From Alterirhizorhabdus sp964247265 (lineage in GTDB: Bacteria; Pseudomonadota; Alphaproteobacteria; Sphingomonadales; Sphingomonadaceae): a DNA stretch of 25,609 bases. The stretch is taken from positions 1 through 25,609 of the forward strand of contig CAXTTS010000021.1 in NCBI GenBank assembly GCA_964247265.1. The letters run 5' to 3'. Positions within the stretch are counted from its first letter, which is position 1. Each line of letters begins with the position of its first letter. The notes under the pieces are model-generated. The model was not told where the DNA came from. It made no database searches and was given only the letters and a program-made list of their open reading frames with translations. This document shows, piece by piece, positions 15,564 through 22,399 of this stretch. Both the position numbers and the translations under genes were made by a program.

Positions 15564-16439
15564 ATGCGGCTCGACGACGAACAGGAGAGCAGCAACTACG
15601 AGGTCCAGCGCGGCGGAGGTGGCGGCTTCGGCCTGCCCGGCGGCATGATGCTGGGCGGCGGCAAACTGGGCTGCGGTTCGCTGGCGATCATCATCGTGCT
15701 GGCGCTCGTGTTCGGCATCAACCCGCTGCAACTGCTCGGTGGTGGCGGCGGCATCGCGCCGGTGCAGCAGAGCGGCCCCGCGACCACCGGCGATCCCTCG
15801 CAGCTGACCGACAGCCAGCACCTCTCGCTGAAGGTCCTCGGCTCGACCGAGCGGCGGTGGACCGACATCTTCGCCAAGGAAGGCCAACGCTATACGCCGA
15901 CGGTGCTGAGCTTCTACAGCCGCTCCGGCTCGTCCGGCTGCGGCGCCGCGCAATCGGCGATGGGGCCGTTCTACTGCCCGACCGACCACAAGGTGTATCT
16001 CGATACCGAGTTCTTCGACGAACTGCGCCAGCGTTTCGGCGCGCCGGGCGACTTCGCCCAGGCCTATGTGATCGCGCATGAGGTGGGCCATCACGTGCAG
16101 ACGCTGGAGGGCATTTCCGATCGCGTCCGCCGCGCGCAGGCCAATGCCGGCGAGGCGCAGGGCAATGCGTTGCAGGTGAAGATGGAATTGCAGGCGGATT
16201 GCTATGCCGGCGTGTGGGCCAAGAACGACGTGAACCTGCTCGAGCCGGGCGATGTCGAGGAAGGCTTGCGCGCGGCGCAGGCGATCGGCGACGATACGCT
16301 GCAAAAGGCGGCGGGCCAGCGGCCAGTGCCCGAAAGCTTCACCCACGGCACCTCCGCCGAGCGGGTGGAGTGGCTGAAGCGCGGCCTCGACACCGGCGAC
16401 CCCGCGCAGTGCGACACGTTCGCCGGCTCGGGCATCTAG
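15564..16439 (+). CDS. Membrane-anchored neutral zinc metallopeptidase (YpfJ-like)
   Basis: A 291-residue protein of the putative neutral zinc metallopeptidase family. An N-terminal cytoplasmic segment with a Gly-rich stretch is followed by one membrane helix (SLAIIIVLALVFGINPL, about 46-63). The catalytic domain faces the periplasm: W-TDIFAKEG, YTPTVLSFYS, FYCPTDHKVYLDTEFFDEL, IAHEVGHHVQ (His172, Glu173, His176), MELQADCYAGVWA and CDTF. The glutamate/aspartate in LQAD is the likely third zinc ligand. Conserved cysteines in SGCGAA, FYCP and ADCYAG fit the family. The physiological substrate is unknown. The ATG at 15564 has GGGGAG seven bases ahead; an earlier in-frame start at 15507 is unlikely. 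It is divergent from the M1 aminopeptidase gene. Confidence 0.92.
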   Translation: MRLDDEQESSNYEVQRGGGGGFGLPGGMMLGGGKLGCGSLAIIIVLALVFGINPLQLLGGGGGIAPVQQSGPATTGDPSQLTDSQHLSLKVLGSTERRWTDIFAKEGQRYTPTVLSFYSRSGSSGCGAAQSAMGPFYCPTDHKVYLDTEFFDELRQRFGAPGDFAQAYVIAHEVGHHVQTLEGISDRVRRAQANAGEAQGNALQVKMELQADCYAGVWAKNDVNLLEPGDVEEGLRAAQAIGDDTLQKAAGQRPVPESFTHGTSAERVEWLKRGLDTGDPAQCDTFAGSGI

Positions 16440-16480
16440 CGCCGCATCGAACGAGACCGCGATGCAGGCGAACAAGGCCG

Positions 16481-16509
16481 TTGCATCGCGCTGGACGGGC
16501 GGCTAGAGG
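16481..16509 (+). promoter_or_regulatory. Candidate promoter of the tRNA-Ala gene
   Basis: TTGCAT (16481-16486), 17 bases, TAGAGG (16504-16509). Transcription would start near 16516, about 10 bases before the mature tRNA 5' end. Position fits well; the hexamers themselves are weak. Confidence 0.4.
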
Positions 16510-16525
16510 GAGCGGCCGGCGGCGA

Positions 16526-16601
16526 GGGGCTGTAGCTCAGATGGGAGAGCGCTGCAATCGCACTGCAGAGGTCAGGGGTTCGATTCCCCTCAGCTCCACC
16601 A
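16526..16601 (+). tRNA. tRNA-Ala (anticodon CGC)
   Basis: A 76-base cloverleaf with an encoded CCA end. The acceptor stem pairs GGGGCTG with CAGCTCC and contains the G3:U70 wobble pair, the identity element for alanyl-tRNA synthetase. The D arm is GCTC/GAGC. The anticodon stem CTGCA/TGCAG encloses loop ATCGCAC, giving anticodon CGC, which reads the Ala codon GCG that is frequent in this GC-rich genome. The T arm is AGGGG/CCCCT with the standard TTCGATT loop. No intron and no mismatches in the T or anticodon stems. Confidence 0.97.
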
Positions 16602-16736
16602 CCGCCGCCGGACCTTCAGCCTTGTCGCTGGTGCGATATCTGATCCTGTCAAACTCCCAACGGCGCGTTCAGGATGCGGAATAGCTGGTGGGCGCATCAT
16701 CCTGTCAGCCCGATTCCCGGGTGGCAGGAGAAAGCC

Positions 16737-16970
16737 ATGAAGATCAGGAACATCATCGCGGCGGCAGGCTTGGTGGTTGCGGCGCTGGGCACGTCGGGCG
16801 CGGCGCAGGCGCAGCCTTATCATGGCGAGGGTCGCCGGGGCGATTACAACCGCCCGGGCTGGCACGATAATGGCCGCCACCGTGGCTGGGAGAATCGCCG
16901 TGGCGGGAATGGCGGACGCCATTGCTGGACCGAGTGGCGCCATCATCACCGTGTTCGCGTCTGCCGCTGA
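16737..16970 (+). CDS. Small secreted Arg/His/Gly-rich protein
   Basis: A 77-residue protein. The first 25 residues are a clear signal peptide ending in AQA (MKIRNIIAAAGLVVAALG, then TSGAAQA), so the mature product of ~52 residues should be periplasmic or secreted. The mature part is rich in Gly, Arg, His, Asn and Trp, and ends in HCWTEWRHHHRVRVCR with two cysteines. The histidines and cysteines could bind metal, but nothing proves this. Similar small proteins with the CW-EWR-H-R-CR ending are common in sphingomonads and are uncharacterised (from memory). The ATG at 16737 has AGGAG well placed. It lies 135 bases after the tRNA gene and converges with the RNA methyltransferase gene. Confidence 0.8.
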   Translation: MKIRNIIAAAGLVVAALGTSGAAQAQPYHGEGRRGDYNRPGWHDNGRHRGWENRRGGNGGRHCWTEWRHHHRVRVCR

Positions 16971-16978
16971 ACGATCGG

Positions 16979-17008
16979 GCCGCCGCCGCGACATTCCGCG
17001 GCGGCGGC
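16979..17008. terminator. Perfect 12-bp GC hairpin between convergent genes
   Basis: A 12-base arm (16979-16990, three GCC repeats then GCG) and its exact complement (16997-17008) flank a 6-base loop, acattc. It starts 8 bases after the small secreted protein's stop and ends next to the methyltransferase stop at 17009. The position suggests a bidirectional terminator. There is no U-tract on either side, so the mechanism is uncertain. Confidence 0.5.
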
Positions 17009-17812
17009 TTAGCGGCGGCGGCGCTGGTTGAGCACCTCATAGGCCATCACCGCCGTGGCGACCGCCGCGTTCAGGCTGTCGGCGCGGCCCAGCATCGGCA
17101 TCTTGACCAGCAGATCGCATTCGGCGGCATAGTCGGCGGGCAGACCCTGCGCCTCGTTGCCGACCAGCAGGAAGGTGGGCGCGGCATAGGCCGGCGCTTG
17201 ATAATCCACATCCGTATCGAGGCTGAGCCCGACGAGCTGGCCCGGCCCGCGCCGCAGCCAGGCGATGAAGTCGGCCCACGACGCGACGGCGATGACCTGG
17301 GTGAAGGTGGCGCCCATCGACGCGCGCACCGCCTCGACCGAGAAGGGATCGACGGTATCGTCCACCAGGATCAGGCCGCCCGCCCCCACGGCGTCGCCGG
17401 TGCGCAGGATCGTGCCGAGATTGCCCGGATCGCGCAGCGATTGCGCCACCAGCCAGATCGGCGCGGACGCGCGGTCGATCGCGTCGAGCCGGCGGGTGAA
17501 CTCGCGGAACACGCCCAGCACCGTTTGCGGATTATCCTTGCCGGACAATTTGTGCAGGATATCCCGGCTCGTCTCGATCGCCTCGCCGCCGCCGCCTTCC
17601 GTGGCGGCGATCAGCCGGCCGACCAGCGGATGCGCGGCGGATTCAGCGGCGTAGAAGATCGTTTCCGGCACATGCCCGGCATCCAGCGCCTCGGTGAGGA
17701 TCCGCAGACCCTCGGCGAGGAAGCGGCCCTGTTCCCGCCGATGGCGCTTCTCGCGCAGCAGCCGCACGCTCTTCACGAGCGGGTTGGAGTAAGCGGTAAT
17801 CTCGCGCGGCAA
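17009..17812 (-). CDS. SpoU/TrmH-family RNA 2'-O-methyltransferase
   Basis: A 267-residue SPOUT-class methyltransferase using S-adenosylmethionine to methylate a ribose in rRNA or tRNA. An N-terminal RNA-binding region (NPLVKSVRLLREKRHRR, then RFLAEGLRILTEAL) precedes the knotted catalytic domain. That domain has motif 1 DPGNLGTILRTGDAVGAGGLIL, given here in shortened form (NLGTILRTGDA), motif 2 LLVGNEAQGLP and motif 3 VKMPMLGRADSLNAAVATAV. The target nucleotide cannot be told; it may be an RlmB- or TsnR-like rRNA enzyme. The start is a TTG at 17812, chosen for GGAG seven bases upstream (17820-17823). It follows HPr by 20 bases and probably belongs to the ChvI-to-HPr operon. Confidence 0.9.
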   Translation of the reverse strand: MPREITAYSNPLVKSVRLLREKRHRREQGRFLAEGLRILTEALDAGHVPETIFYAAESAAHPLVGRLIAATEGGGGEAIETSRDILHKLSGKDNPQTVLGVFREFTRRLDAIDRASAPIWLVAQSLRDPGNLGTILRTGDAVGAGGLILVDDTVDPFSVEAVRASMGATFTQVIAVASWADFIAWLRRGPGQLVGLSLDTDVDYQAPAYAAPTFLLVGNEAQGLPADYAAECDLLVKMPMLGRADSLNAAVATAVMAYEVLNQRRRR

Positions 17813-17832
17813 CGTGTGTCTCCGGTCGGCGC

Positions 17833-18105
17833 TCAGTCCTCGCCGAACTTCGCCTCGACGAGTTCGACCAGCGCCACCACCGCGCGCTCGGCATCGGCGC
17901 CCTTCGCGCTGATGCGGATGCTGTCGCCCATCGCCGCGCCCAGCATCATCAGGCCCATGATCGACGTGCCGGCCACGCGCGATCCGTCCTTCTCCACCTC
18001 GATCTCGGCGGCCTGACCGCTGGCGAGGGTGACGAACTTGGCGCTGGCACGCGCATGCAGCCCGCGCCGGTTGGTGATCTGAACCTGCCGCTCGATCTCC
18101 GTCAT
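17833..18105 (-). CDS. ptsH: Phosphocarrier protein HPr
   Basis: A 90-residue HPr. The phosphorylated histidine is His17 in NRRGLHARAS. The regulatory serine is Ser48 in GTSIMGLMML, the target of HPr kinase, which is encoded three genes upstream. HPr passes phosphate from enzyme I to EIIA. With no sugar permease in this window, it probably serves regulation, as in other alphaproteobacteria. The ATG at 18105 overlaps the EIIA stop as ATGA, implying coupled translation. Confidence 0.95.
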   Translation of the reverse strand: MTEIERQVQITNRRGLHARASAKFVTLASGQAAEIEVEKDGSRVAGTSIMGLMMLGAAMGDSIRISAKGADAERAVVALVELVEAKFGED

Positions 18106-18509
18106 GCGGCCGCCTCGCCCAGCACTTCGGACGCGACGGAGATATATTTGCGCCCGGCCTCGCGCGCCGCCGCCACCGCCGCCTTGACGTTCATCATCTT
18201 CCTCGCCCCCTCCAAGCGTATCAGCATCGGCAGGTTGATCCCCGCGATCACCTCCACCCGCCCCGGCTCCATCAGCGAGATCGCCAGGTTGGAGGGGGTG
18301 CCGCCGAACAGATCGGTCAGCACGATCACGCCCGATCCGCTTTCCACCGACCGCACGGCGCGGGCGATATCGGCGCGGCGCACCTCCATATCGTCTTCCG
18401 GACCGATGCAGATGGGCTCGATCGCCGCCTGCGGGCCGACGACATGCTCCATCGCGACGACGAACTCGGCCGCCAATCGGCCATGCGTCACGAGCACCAA
18501 TCCGATCAT
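18102..18509 (-). CDS. PTS EIIA protein, mannose (fructose-mannitol-independent) type
   Basis: A 135-residue stand-alone EIIA of the mannose family, often called ManX or EIIA-Man in alphaproteobacteria. The N-terminal strand MIGLVLVTHG contains the phosphorylated His9. LTDLFGGTPSNLAISL is the second family signature, and GINLPMLIRL the third. No IIB, IIC or IID domain is present, so it is likely a phosphorylation-dependent regulator and not part of a transporter. The ATG at 18509 directly follows the rapZ stop TAG (18510-18512), and the gene overlaps ptsH by 4 bases. Confidence 0.93.
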   Translation of the reverse strand: MIGLVLVTHGRLAAEFVVAMEHVVGPQAAIEPICIGPEDDMEVRRADIARAVRSVESGSGVIVLTDLFGGTPSNLAISLMEPGRVEVIAGINLPMLIRLEGARKMMNVKAAVAAAREAGRKYISVASEVLGEAAA

Positions 18510-19439
18510 CTATCCATCCGAATCTGTTTCCGGCACAGCGTCTCGCATGGCGGCATCCGCTCGCACCGTGCGCGAGTCGGGCGCCGCCGGCGCGAGGTCA
18601 CGATGCAGGACCGTGGGCGAAAAACCGCTATCGCGCAACCGGGCGGCGACCCGCTGGCTAACGTGGACTGAACGATGTCGCCCGCCGGTGCAGCCGAACG
18701 CGATCGTGACATAGGACTTTCCCTCCGCGGCGTAGCGCGGGAGCAACAGCAGCATCAGATCCTCGATCCGCCCGACCGCCTCGGCATAGGCCGGGTCCGC
18801 CGCGATATAGTCGCCAACTGACGGATCGAAGCCGGTGAGCGGACGCAGCAGCGGATCCCAGTGCGGGTTGCGGAGGAAGCGCATGTCGAACAGCAGATCG
18901 GCCTCGCGCGGCACGCCGCGAGAGAAGCCGAACGACATTACCGTCAGCGTCGGCGCGGCGTCAGTTGCGGCGGCGAAGCGGCGGCGCAGTTCCTGCTGCA
19001 GCGCGTTCGTGGTCAGGGCCGTGGTGTCGACGACGTGATCGGCGGCGCGGCGGAGCGGCTCGACCATCTGCCGTTCGCGAAGGATACCGTCCGCGACCGA
19101 CCGGTCGAGCGCGAGCGGGTGGCGGCGGCGCGTTTCGGAGAAGCGCCGCGCCAGTTCCGCGCCGGAGCAGTCGAGAAACAGCGTCTCGACTCCGTGCGCG
19201 CCATCGGCGCCGATCCGCGCCAGCACGGCCGCAGCATCGAAGCCGCGCGTCCGCGCATCGATGCCGACGGCGAGCGGCCGTTCGCTCATTCCACCCTGCG
19301 GCACCGCGAGCAGGCGATCGAGCAGCGGAACCGGCAGATTGTCCACCACCTCCCAGCCGAGATCCTCCAGCGTGCGCAACGCGGTCGACTTGCCGGCGCC
19401 GGACAGGCCGGTGACGATGAGGATGCGGTGCGCAGTCAT
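18510..19439 (-). CDS. rapZ: RapZ-type nucleotide-binding RNase adapter protein
   Basis: A 309-residue protein of the RapZ (formerly YvcJ/YhbJ) family. The P-loop GLSGAGKST (11-19) and LGWEVVDNLP are in the N-terminal kinase-like domain. The C-terminal domain has FGFSRGVPREADLLFDMRFLRNPHW and the FGCTGGRHRSV motif. In enterobacteria RapZ guides RNase E to the GlmZ small RNA and so controls glucosamine-6-phosphate synthase. In alphaproteobacteria its target is not established. The ATG at 19439 overlaps the hprK stop as ATGA. The C-terminus has an extra Ala/Asp-rich tail beyond the conserved domain. It sits between hprK and EIIA, as is usual. Confidence 0.94.
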   Translation of the reverse strand: MTAHRILIVTGLSGAGKSTALRTLEDLGWEVVDNLPVPLLDRLLAVPQGGMSERPLAVGIDARTRGFDAAAVLARIGADGAHGVETLFLDCSGAELARRFSETRRRHPLALDRSVADGILRERQMVEPLRRAADHVVDTTALTTNALQQELRRRFAAATDAAPTLTVMSFGFSRGVPREADLLFDMRFLRNPHWDPLLRPLTGFDPSVGDYIAADPAYAEAVGRIEDLMLLLLPRYAAEGKSYVTIAFGCTGGRHRSVHVSQRVAARLRDSGFSPTVLHRDLAPAAPDSRTVRADAAMRDAVPETDSDG

Positions 19440-19879
19440 GTCGGAGCGCGATCGTTGCCGCATAGCATGGCCAGCGCCTGCTCCACCTTGATCGGCGCGG
19501 ATGCCTCGAACGGGGCGAACGCGAACAGCGGCACGGCGATGCCGGCGATGTGGCGCCAGCTTCGTTCGGGCATCCGCTCCGGCGGCTGGTCCAACGTGAC
19601 GATCAGGGCGACGGGAACATCGGCCATGTGCGGCAGGGCGACGATGCCGATCCCGCGCACCTCGATCCGGCCGGCGATCGTCGGCGGGGGCGTGGCGATC
19701 AGCCGGCCGTCGATTGTGCGAAGGTCGGTATAGTCGTCCGCCACCAGCCGTGCGCCGCGATCGATCAGGCGCAGGGCCAGATCCGATTTGCCCGCCCCCG
19801 ATGGACCGGCGAGCAGCACCGCATGCCACGCGCCATCCCGCTCGATCGCCACGGTGGAGGCGTGGATCGTCTCGCTCAT
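19436..19879 (-). CDS. hprK: HPr kinase/phosphorylase, short alphaproteobacterial form
   Basis: A 147-residue HPr kinase that lacks the N-terminal domain of the Firmicutes enzyme (about 310 residues); this short form is normal in Alphaproteobacteria. The P-loop is GPSGAGKS (25-32), followed by LVADDYTDL and the family signature IEVRGIGIVALP. It should phosphorylate, and possibly dephosphorylate, HPr at Ser48. The ATG at 19879 overlaps the chvG stop as ATGA, and the gene's own stop overlaps rapZ the same way. An extension to 19927 would run into chvG and is unlikely. Confidence 0.92.
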   Translation of the reverse strand: MSETIHASTVAIERDGAWHAVLLAGPSGAGKSDLALRLIDRGARLVADDYTDLRTIDGRLIATPPPTIAGRIEVRGIGIVALPHMADVPVALIVTLDQPPERMPERSWRHIAGIAVPLFAFAPFEASAPIKVEQALAMLCGNDRAPT

Positions 19880-21441
19880 CGTTCCGGCGCGACCGGCAGG
19901 CGGATCAGGAAGCGCGCGCCCGAACAATCATCGTCGCGGTCCTCCACGTCGATCGTGCCGTTATGCGCCTCGACGATCGCCTTGGCGATGGCGAGCCCCA
20001 GCCCGCTATGCCGGCCGAATGCCTCGCCTTCCGGGCGGATGCTGTGGAAGCGGTTGAAGATCGCCTCGCGCGCGGGCTGCGGCACGCCCGGCCCTTCATC
20101 GTCCACCCGTACCAGCACGCGATCGCCGTCGCGGGTGGCGGCGATCTGCACCAGGCCATCGGGTGGCGAGAAGGAGATGGCGTTGTCGACGAGATTCTCC
20201 ACCACCCGGGTGAGCCGCGAGCCATCGCCCAGCACCACGGCGGTGCCGGCATGCGGCCGCGCGAAGGCCAAGCGGACGCCGTGATTCTCGCCCCGCGCCT
20301 CGCGCTGCGCGACAAGCCCCTCGATCATTGGCCCGAGATCGATCGTCTCGAACCGCGCGCGGGAGAGTTCGGCATCGAGGCGCGAGGCGTCGGCGATGTC
20401 GGTGATAAGGCGATCGAGCCGGCGCACATCGTCCCGGATCACGTCGAGCAGTTGCTGACGCAGGCCGGGATCGTCCACCCGGCCCATGCTCTCCACGGCC
20501 GAGCGCAGGGATGCCAGCGGGTTCTTCAGCTCGTGGGTAACATCGGCGGCGAACGCTTCCGTCGCGTCGATGCGCTGGCGCAACGCCATGCTCATGTCGG
20601 ACAGAGCGCGCGCCAGCAGGCCGATCTCGTCGCGCCGGGATGGCAGGCGCGGCACCGTCACCTCGCGCGCGCGGCCCAGCCGCACGCGATGCGCCGCGCG
20701 CGCGAGCCGGCGGAGCGGCCGCACGATGGTGCGCGCCAGGAACAGGGATAGCAGCATCGAGACCGCCACGACCACGCCCAGCACCACGCCCAGGCGGAAC
20801 CGCTCCGCCCGCACGATCCGCACGATGTCGCGGGCATTGTCGGTCGCCAGCAGCACCGCGCCGGGCATCCCGCGCAACGGAGTGGCGACCGAGATGAACG
20901 GCGTCCGTTCCGGCGCGCGGCGCAACTGCGGCACCGTCGTGCCTTGGCGTCGCGCGGCGACGGCTTCGGGCCAGGCGGTCAGGCGGTCGCGCGCCGGCTC
21001 GATCACCGTCTCCGGCCGGTCCGCCCCGACGACGGTATCGATCACCCGATCGAGGAAGCGGGCCATGCGCCGTTGCAGCGGCTCCTGCGCCGGGTCACGC
21101 AGCGTGTAGCTGGGAGGCGCGGCGGACCAGCTGTCGACCGGCAGCGCGGCATCGTTCGGATAGAGGCGGAAGCGCATCCCCGTCGCCGTGCCGAACTGCG
21201 CGAGCAGGGCCGCGCGATCGGGCGCGGCCGCGGTTTGCATCGTCTGCGCCACCAGCCGCGTCTCGATCACCGCCTGATCGATCCGCCAGTCGATCACCTG
21301 CGCGCGGTAGCTGTCCAGATAGAAGAAGCCGCCGGCCAGCATCGCCAGCGCGAAGATGTTGACCGCCAGGATACGGCTGGTGAGCGACCAGCGGCCGGAC
21401 CAGGCGAGCGCAAGATCGCGCTCCTCGCTAAAGCGCGGCAC
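19876..21441 (-). CDS. chvG: Envelope-stress sensor histidine kinase ChvG
   Basis: A 521-residue inner-membrane sensor kinase. Helix one (about 24-42) and helix two (about 228-248) bracket a periplasmic sensor domain of ~185 residues. A HAMP linker follows, then the dimerisation domain with DVTHELKNPL (phosphorylated His303). The ATPase domain has the N-box VVENLVDNAISFS, VDDEGPGVP and HSGLGLAIAKAIVEAHNG. ChvG (ExoS in Sinorhizobium) responds to acid or envelope stress and controls exopolysaccharide and envelope genes through ChvI. The start is a GTG at 21441 with weak upstream Shine-Dalgarno. It lies 45 bases after chvI and overlaps hprK by 4 bases. Confidence 0.92.
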   Translation of the reverse strand: MPRFSEERDLALAWSGRWSLTSRILAVNIFALAMLAGGFFYLDSYRAQVIDWRIDQAVIETRLVAQTMQTAAAPDRAALLAQFGTATGMRFRLYPNDAALPVDSWSAAPPSYTLRDPAQEPLQRRMARFLDRVIDTVVGADRPETVIEPARDRLTAWPEAVAARRQGTTVPQLRRAPERTPFISVATPLRGMPGAVLLATDNARDIVRIVRAERFRLGVVLGVVVAVSMLLSLFLARTIVRPLRRLARAAHRVRLGRAREVTVPRLPSRRDEIGLLARALSDMSMALRQRIDATEAFAADVTHELKNPLASLRSAVESMGRVDDPGLRQQLLDVIRDDVRRLDRLITDIADASRLDAELSRARFETIDLGPMIEGLVAQREARGENHGVRLAFARPHAGTAVVLGDGSRLTRVVENLVDNAISFSPPDGLVQIAATRDGDRVLVRVDDEGPGVPQPAREAIFNRFHSIRPEGEAFGRHSGLGLAIAKAIVEAHNGTIDVEDRDDDCSGARFLIRLPVAPER

Positions 21442-21486
21442 GTCGAACGCCGGTCGACCGCTGCGATCCGCTCACGCCCGCTCCGC

Positions 21487-22203
21487 TCACGCGATATCCT
21501 CGGAAAAGCGGTAGCCGACGCCGTACAGCGTCTCGATCGCCTTGAAGCTGTCGTCCACCGCGCGGAACTTGCGCCGGAGCCGCTTGATGTGGCTGTCGAT
21601 CGTACGATCGTCGACATAGACGTCGTCCTGATAGGCGGCATCCATCAGTTGATCGCGCGATTTGACGAAGCCGGGGCGTTGCGCCAGCGCATCCAGGATC
21701 AGGAATTCGGTGACGGTCAAGGTCACTTCGCGGCCATCCCAGGCGACCCGGTGGCGGGCCGGGTCCAGTTTCAGGCGGCCCCGGGTGATCGGCTCCGCCG
21801 CCGGCTCGGCCGGCAGCGCGTCGTCCGGCGTGGCGCGCGCCTCGGTGCGGCGCAGGATGGCGCGGATGCGGGCGATCAGCAGTCGCTGGGAAAAGGGCTT
21901 GGTGATGTAATCGTCGGCACCCATCGCCAGGCCCAGCGCCTCGTCCAGCTCATCGTCCTTGCTGGTCAGGAAGATGGCGGGCGCGGCGCTCCGCTCGCGG
22001 AAGCGGCGGAGCAGTTCCATGCCGTCCATCTTCGGCATCTTGATATCGAGCACCGCCAGATCGGGGGGATTCTCGGTCAGCGCCTTCAACGCGACTTCGC
22101 TGTCCGAATAGACGCGGACGACGAAGCCTTCCGACTGGAGCGCGATCGATACGGACGTGAGGATGTTGCGATCGTCGTCGACGAGCGCGATGGAAGCCGT
22201 CAT
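21487..22203 (-). CDS. chvI: Response regulator ChvI (OmpR family)
   Basis: A 238-residue two-domain regulator. The receiver domain starts ASIALVDDDRNILTSVSIAL, has phosphoacceptor Asp53 in LAVLDIKMPKMDG and the lysine in YITKPFSQR. The C-terminal winged helix has LTVTEFLILDALAQRPG, VDDRTIDSHIKRLRRKFR and ETLYGVGYRF. LTSVSIALQSEGF and the DDRTIDSHIKRLRRKF helix are typical of ChvI. It should be phosphorylated by ChvG and act on envelope and exopolysaccharide genes. The ATG at 22203 has GGGAGG about 13 bases upstream, a long spacing; a TTG at 22227 is possible but would sit at the predicted transcript start. It is the first gene of the operon. Confidence 0.93.
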   Translation of the reverse strand: MTASIALVDDDRNILTSVSIALQSEGFVVRVYSDSEVALKALTENPPDLAVLDIKMPKMDGMELLRRFRERSAAPAIFLTSKDDELDEALGLAMGADDYITKPFSQRLLIARIRAILRRTEARATPDDALPAEPAAEPITRGRLKLDPARHRVAWDGREVTLTVTEFLILDALAQRPGFVKSRDQLMDAAYQDDVYVDDRTIDSHIKRLRRKFRAVDDSFKAIETLYGVGYRFSEDIA

Positions 22204-22235
22204 CTGGGCCGCCGGGCCTCCCTGCAAAGCCCCGC

Positions 22236-22264
22236 TGCCTAGCGCAATCGCCGGGCCCCGGCAA
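22236..22264 (-). promoter_or_regulatory. Candidate promoter of the chvI operon
   Basis: On the minus strand TTGCCG (22259-22264) is followed after 17 bases by TAGGCA (22236-22241). The predicted start near 22229 gives a ~26-base leader that contains GGGAGG. The spacer holds the near-perfect palindrome GCCGGG-C-CCCGGC (22250-22262). The rest of the 196-base gap upstream of chvI shows nothing else I can name. Confidence 0.4.
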
Positions 22265-22399
22265 CAAAGCCGCGGCCAATGGCGGGATGGTCGCGGTCAG
22301 GCGAAATGGGTGACGGCCGATCCCAGCGCCGAATAGCGGCCTGCCAGCCGCGTATGTAAAAGCGGGCGGGCAATTATTGCCATAACAAGCGCTGGCATT

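Noticed and set aside
12851..16081. A 1,076-codon open frame on the plus strand opposite the M1 aminopeptidase gene
   Set aside because: The minus-strand gene has a full catalytic and structural signature. The antisense frame is low-complexity Arg/Gly/His-rich, as expected when GC-rich codons leave few stops in the complementary frame. It also runs into the zinc metallopeptidase gene.
16860..16874. Sigma-54-like TGGCACG-N4-TGGC, tempting because PrsR is encoded in the window
   Set aside because: It lies inside the small secreted protein's coding sequence, points at a convergent gap with no gene to drive, and has a mismatch in the -12 box.
19440..19829. Long N-terminal extension of rapZ
   Set aside because: It would overlap hprK in another frame; the ATGA overlap at 19436-19439 and the family N-terminus fix the start at 19439.
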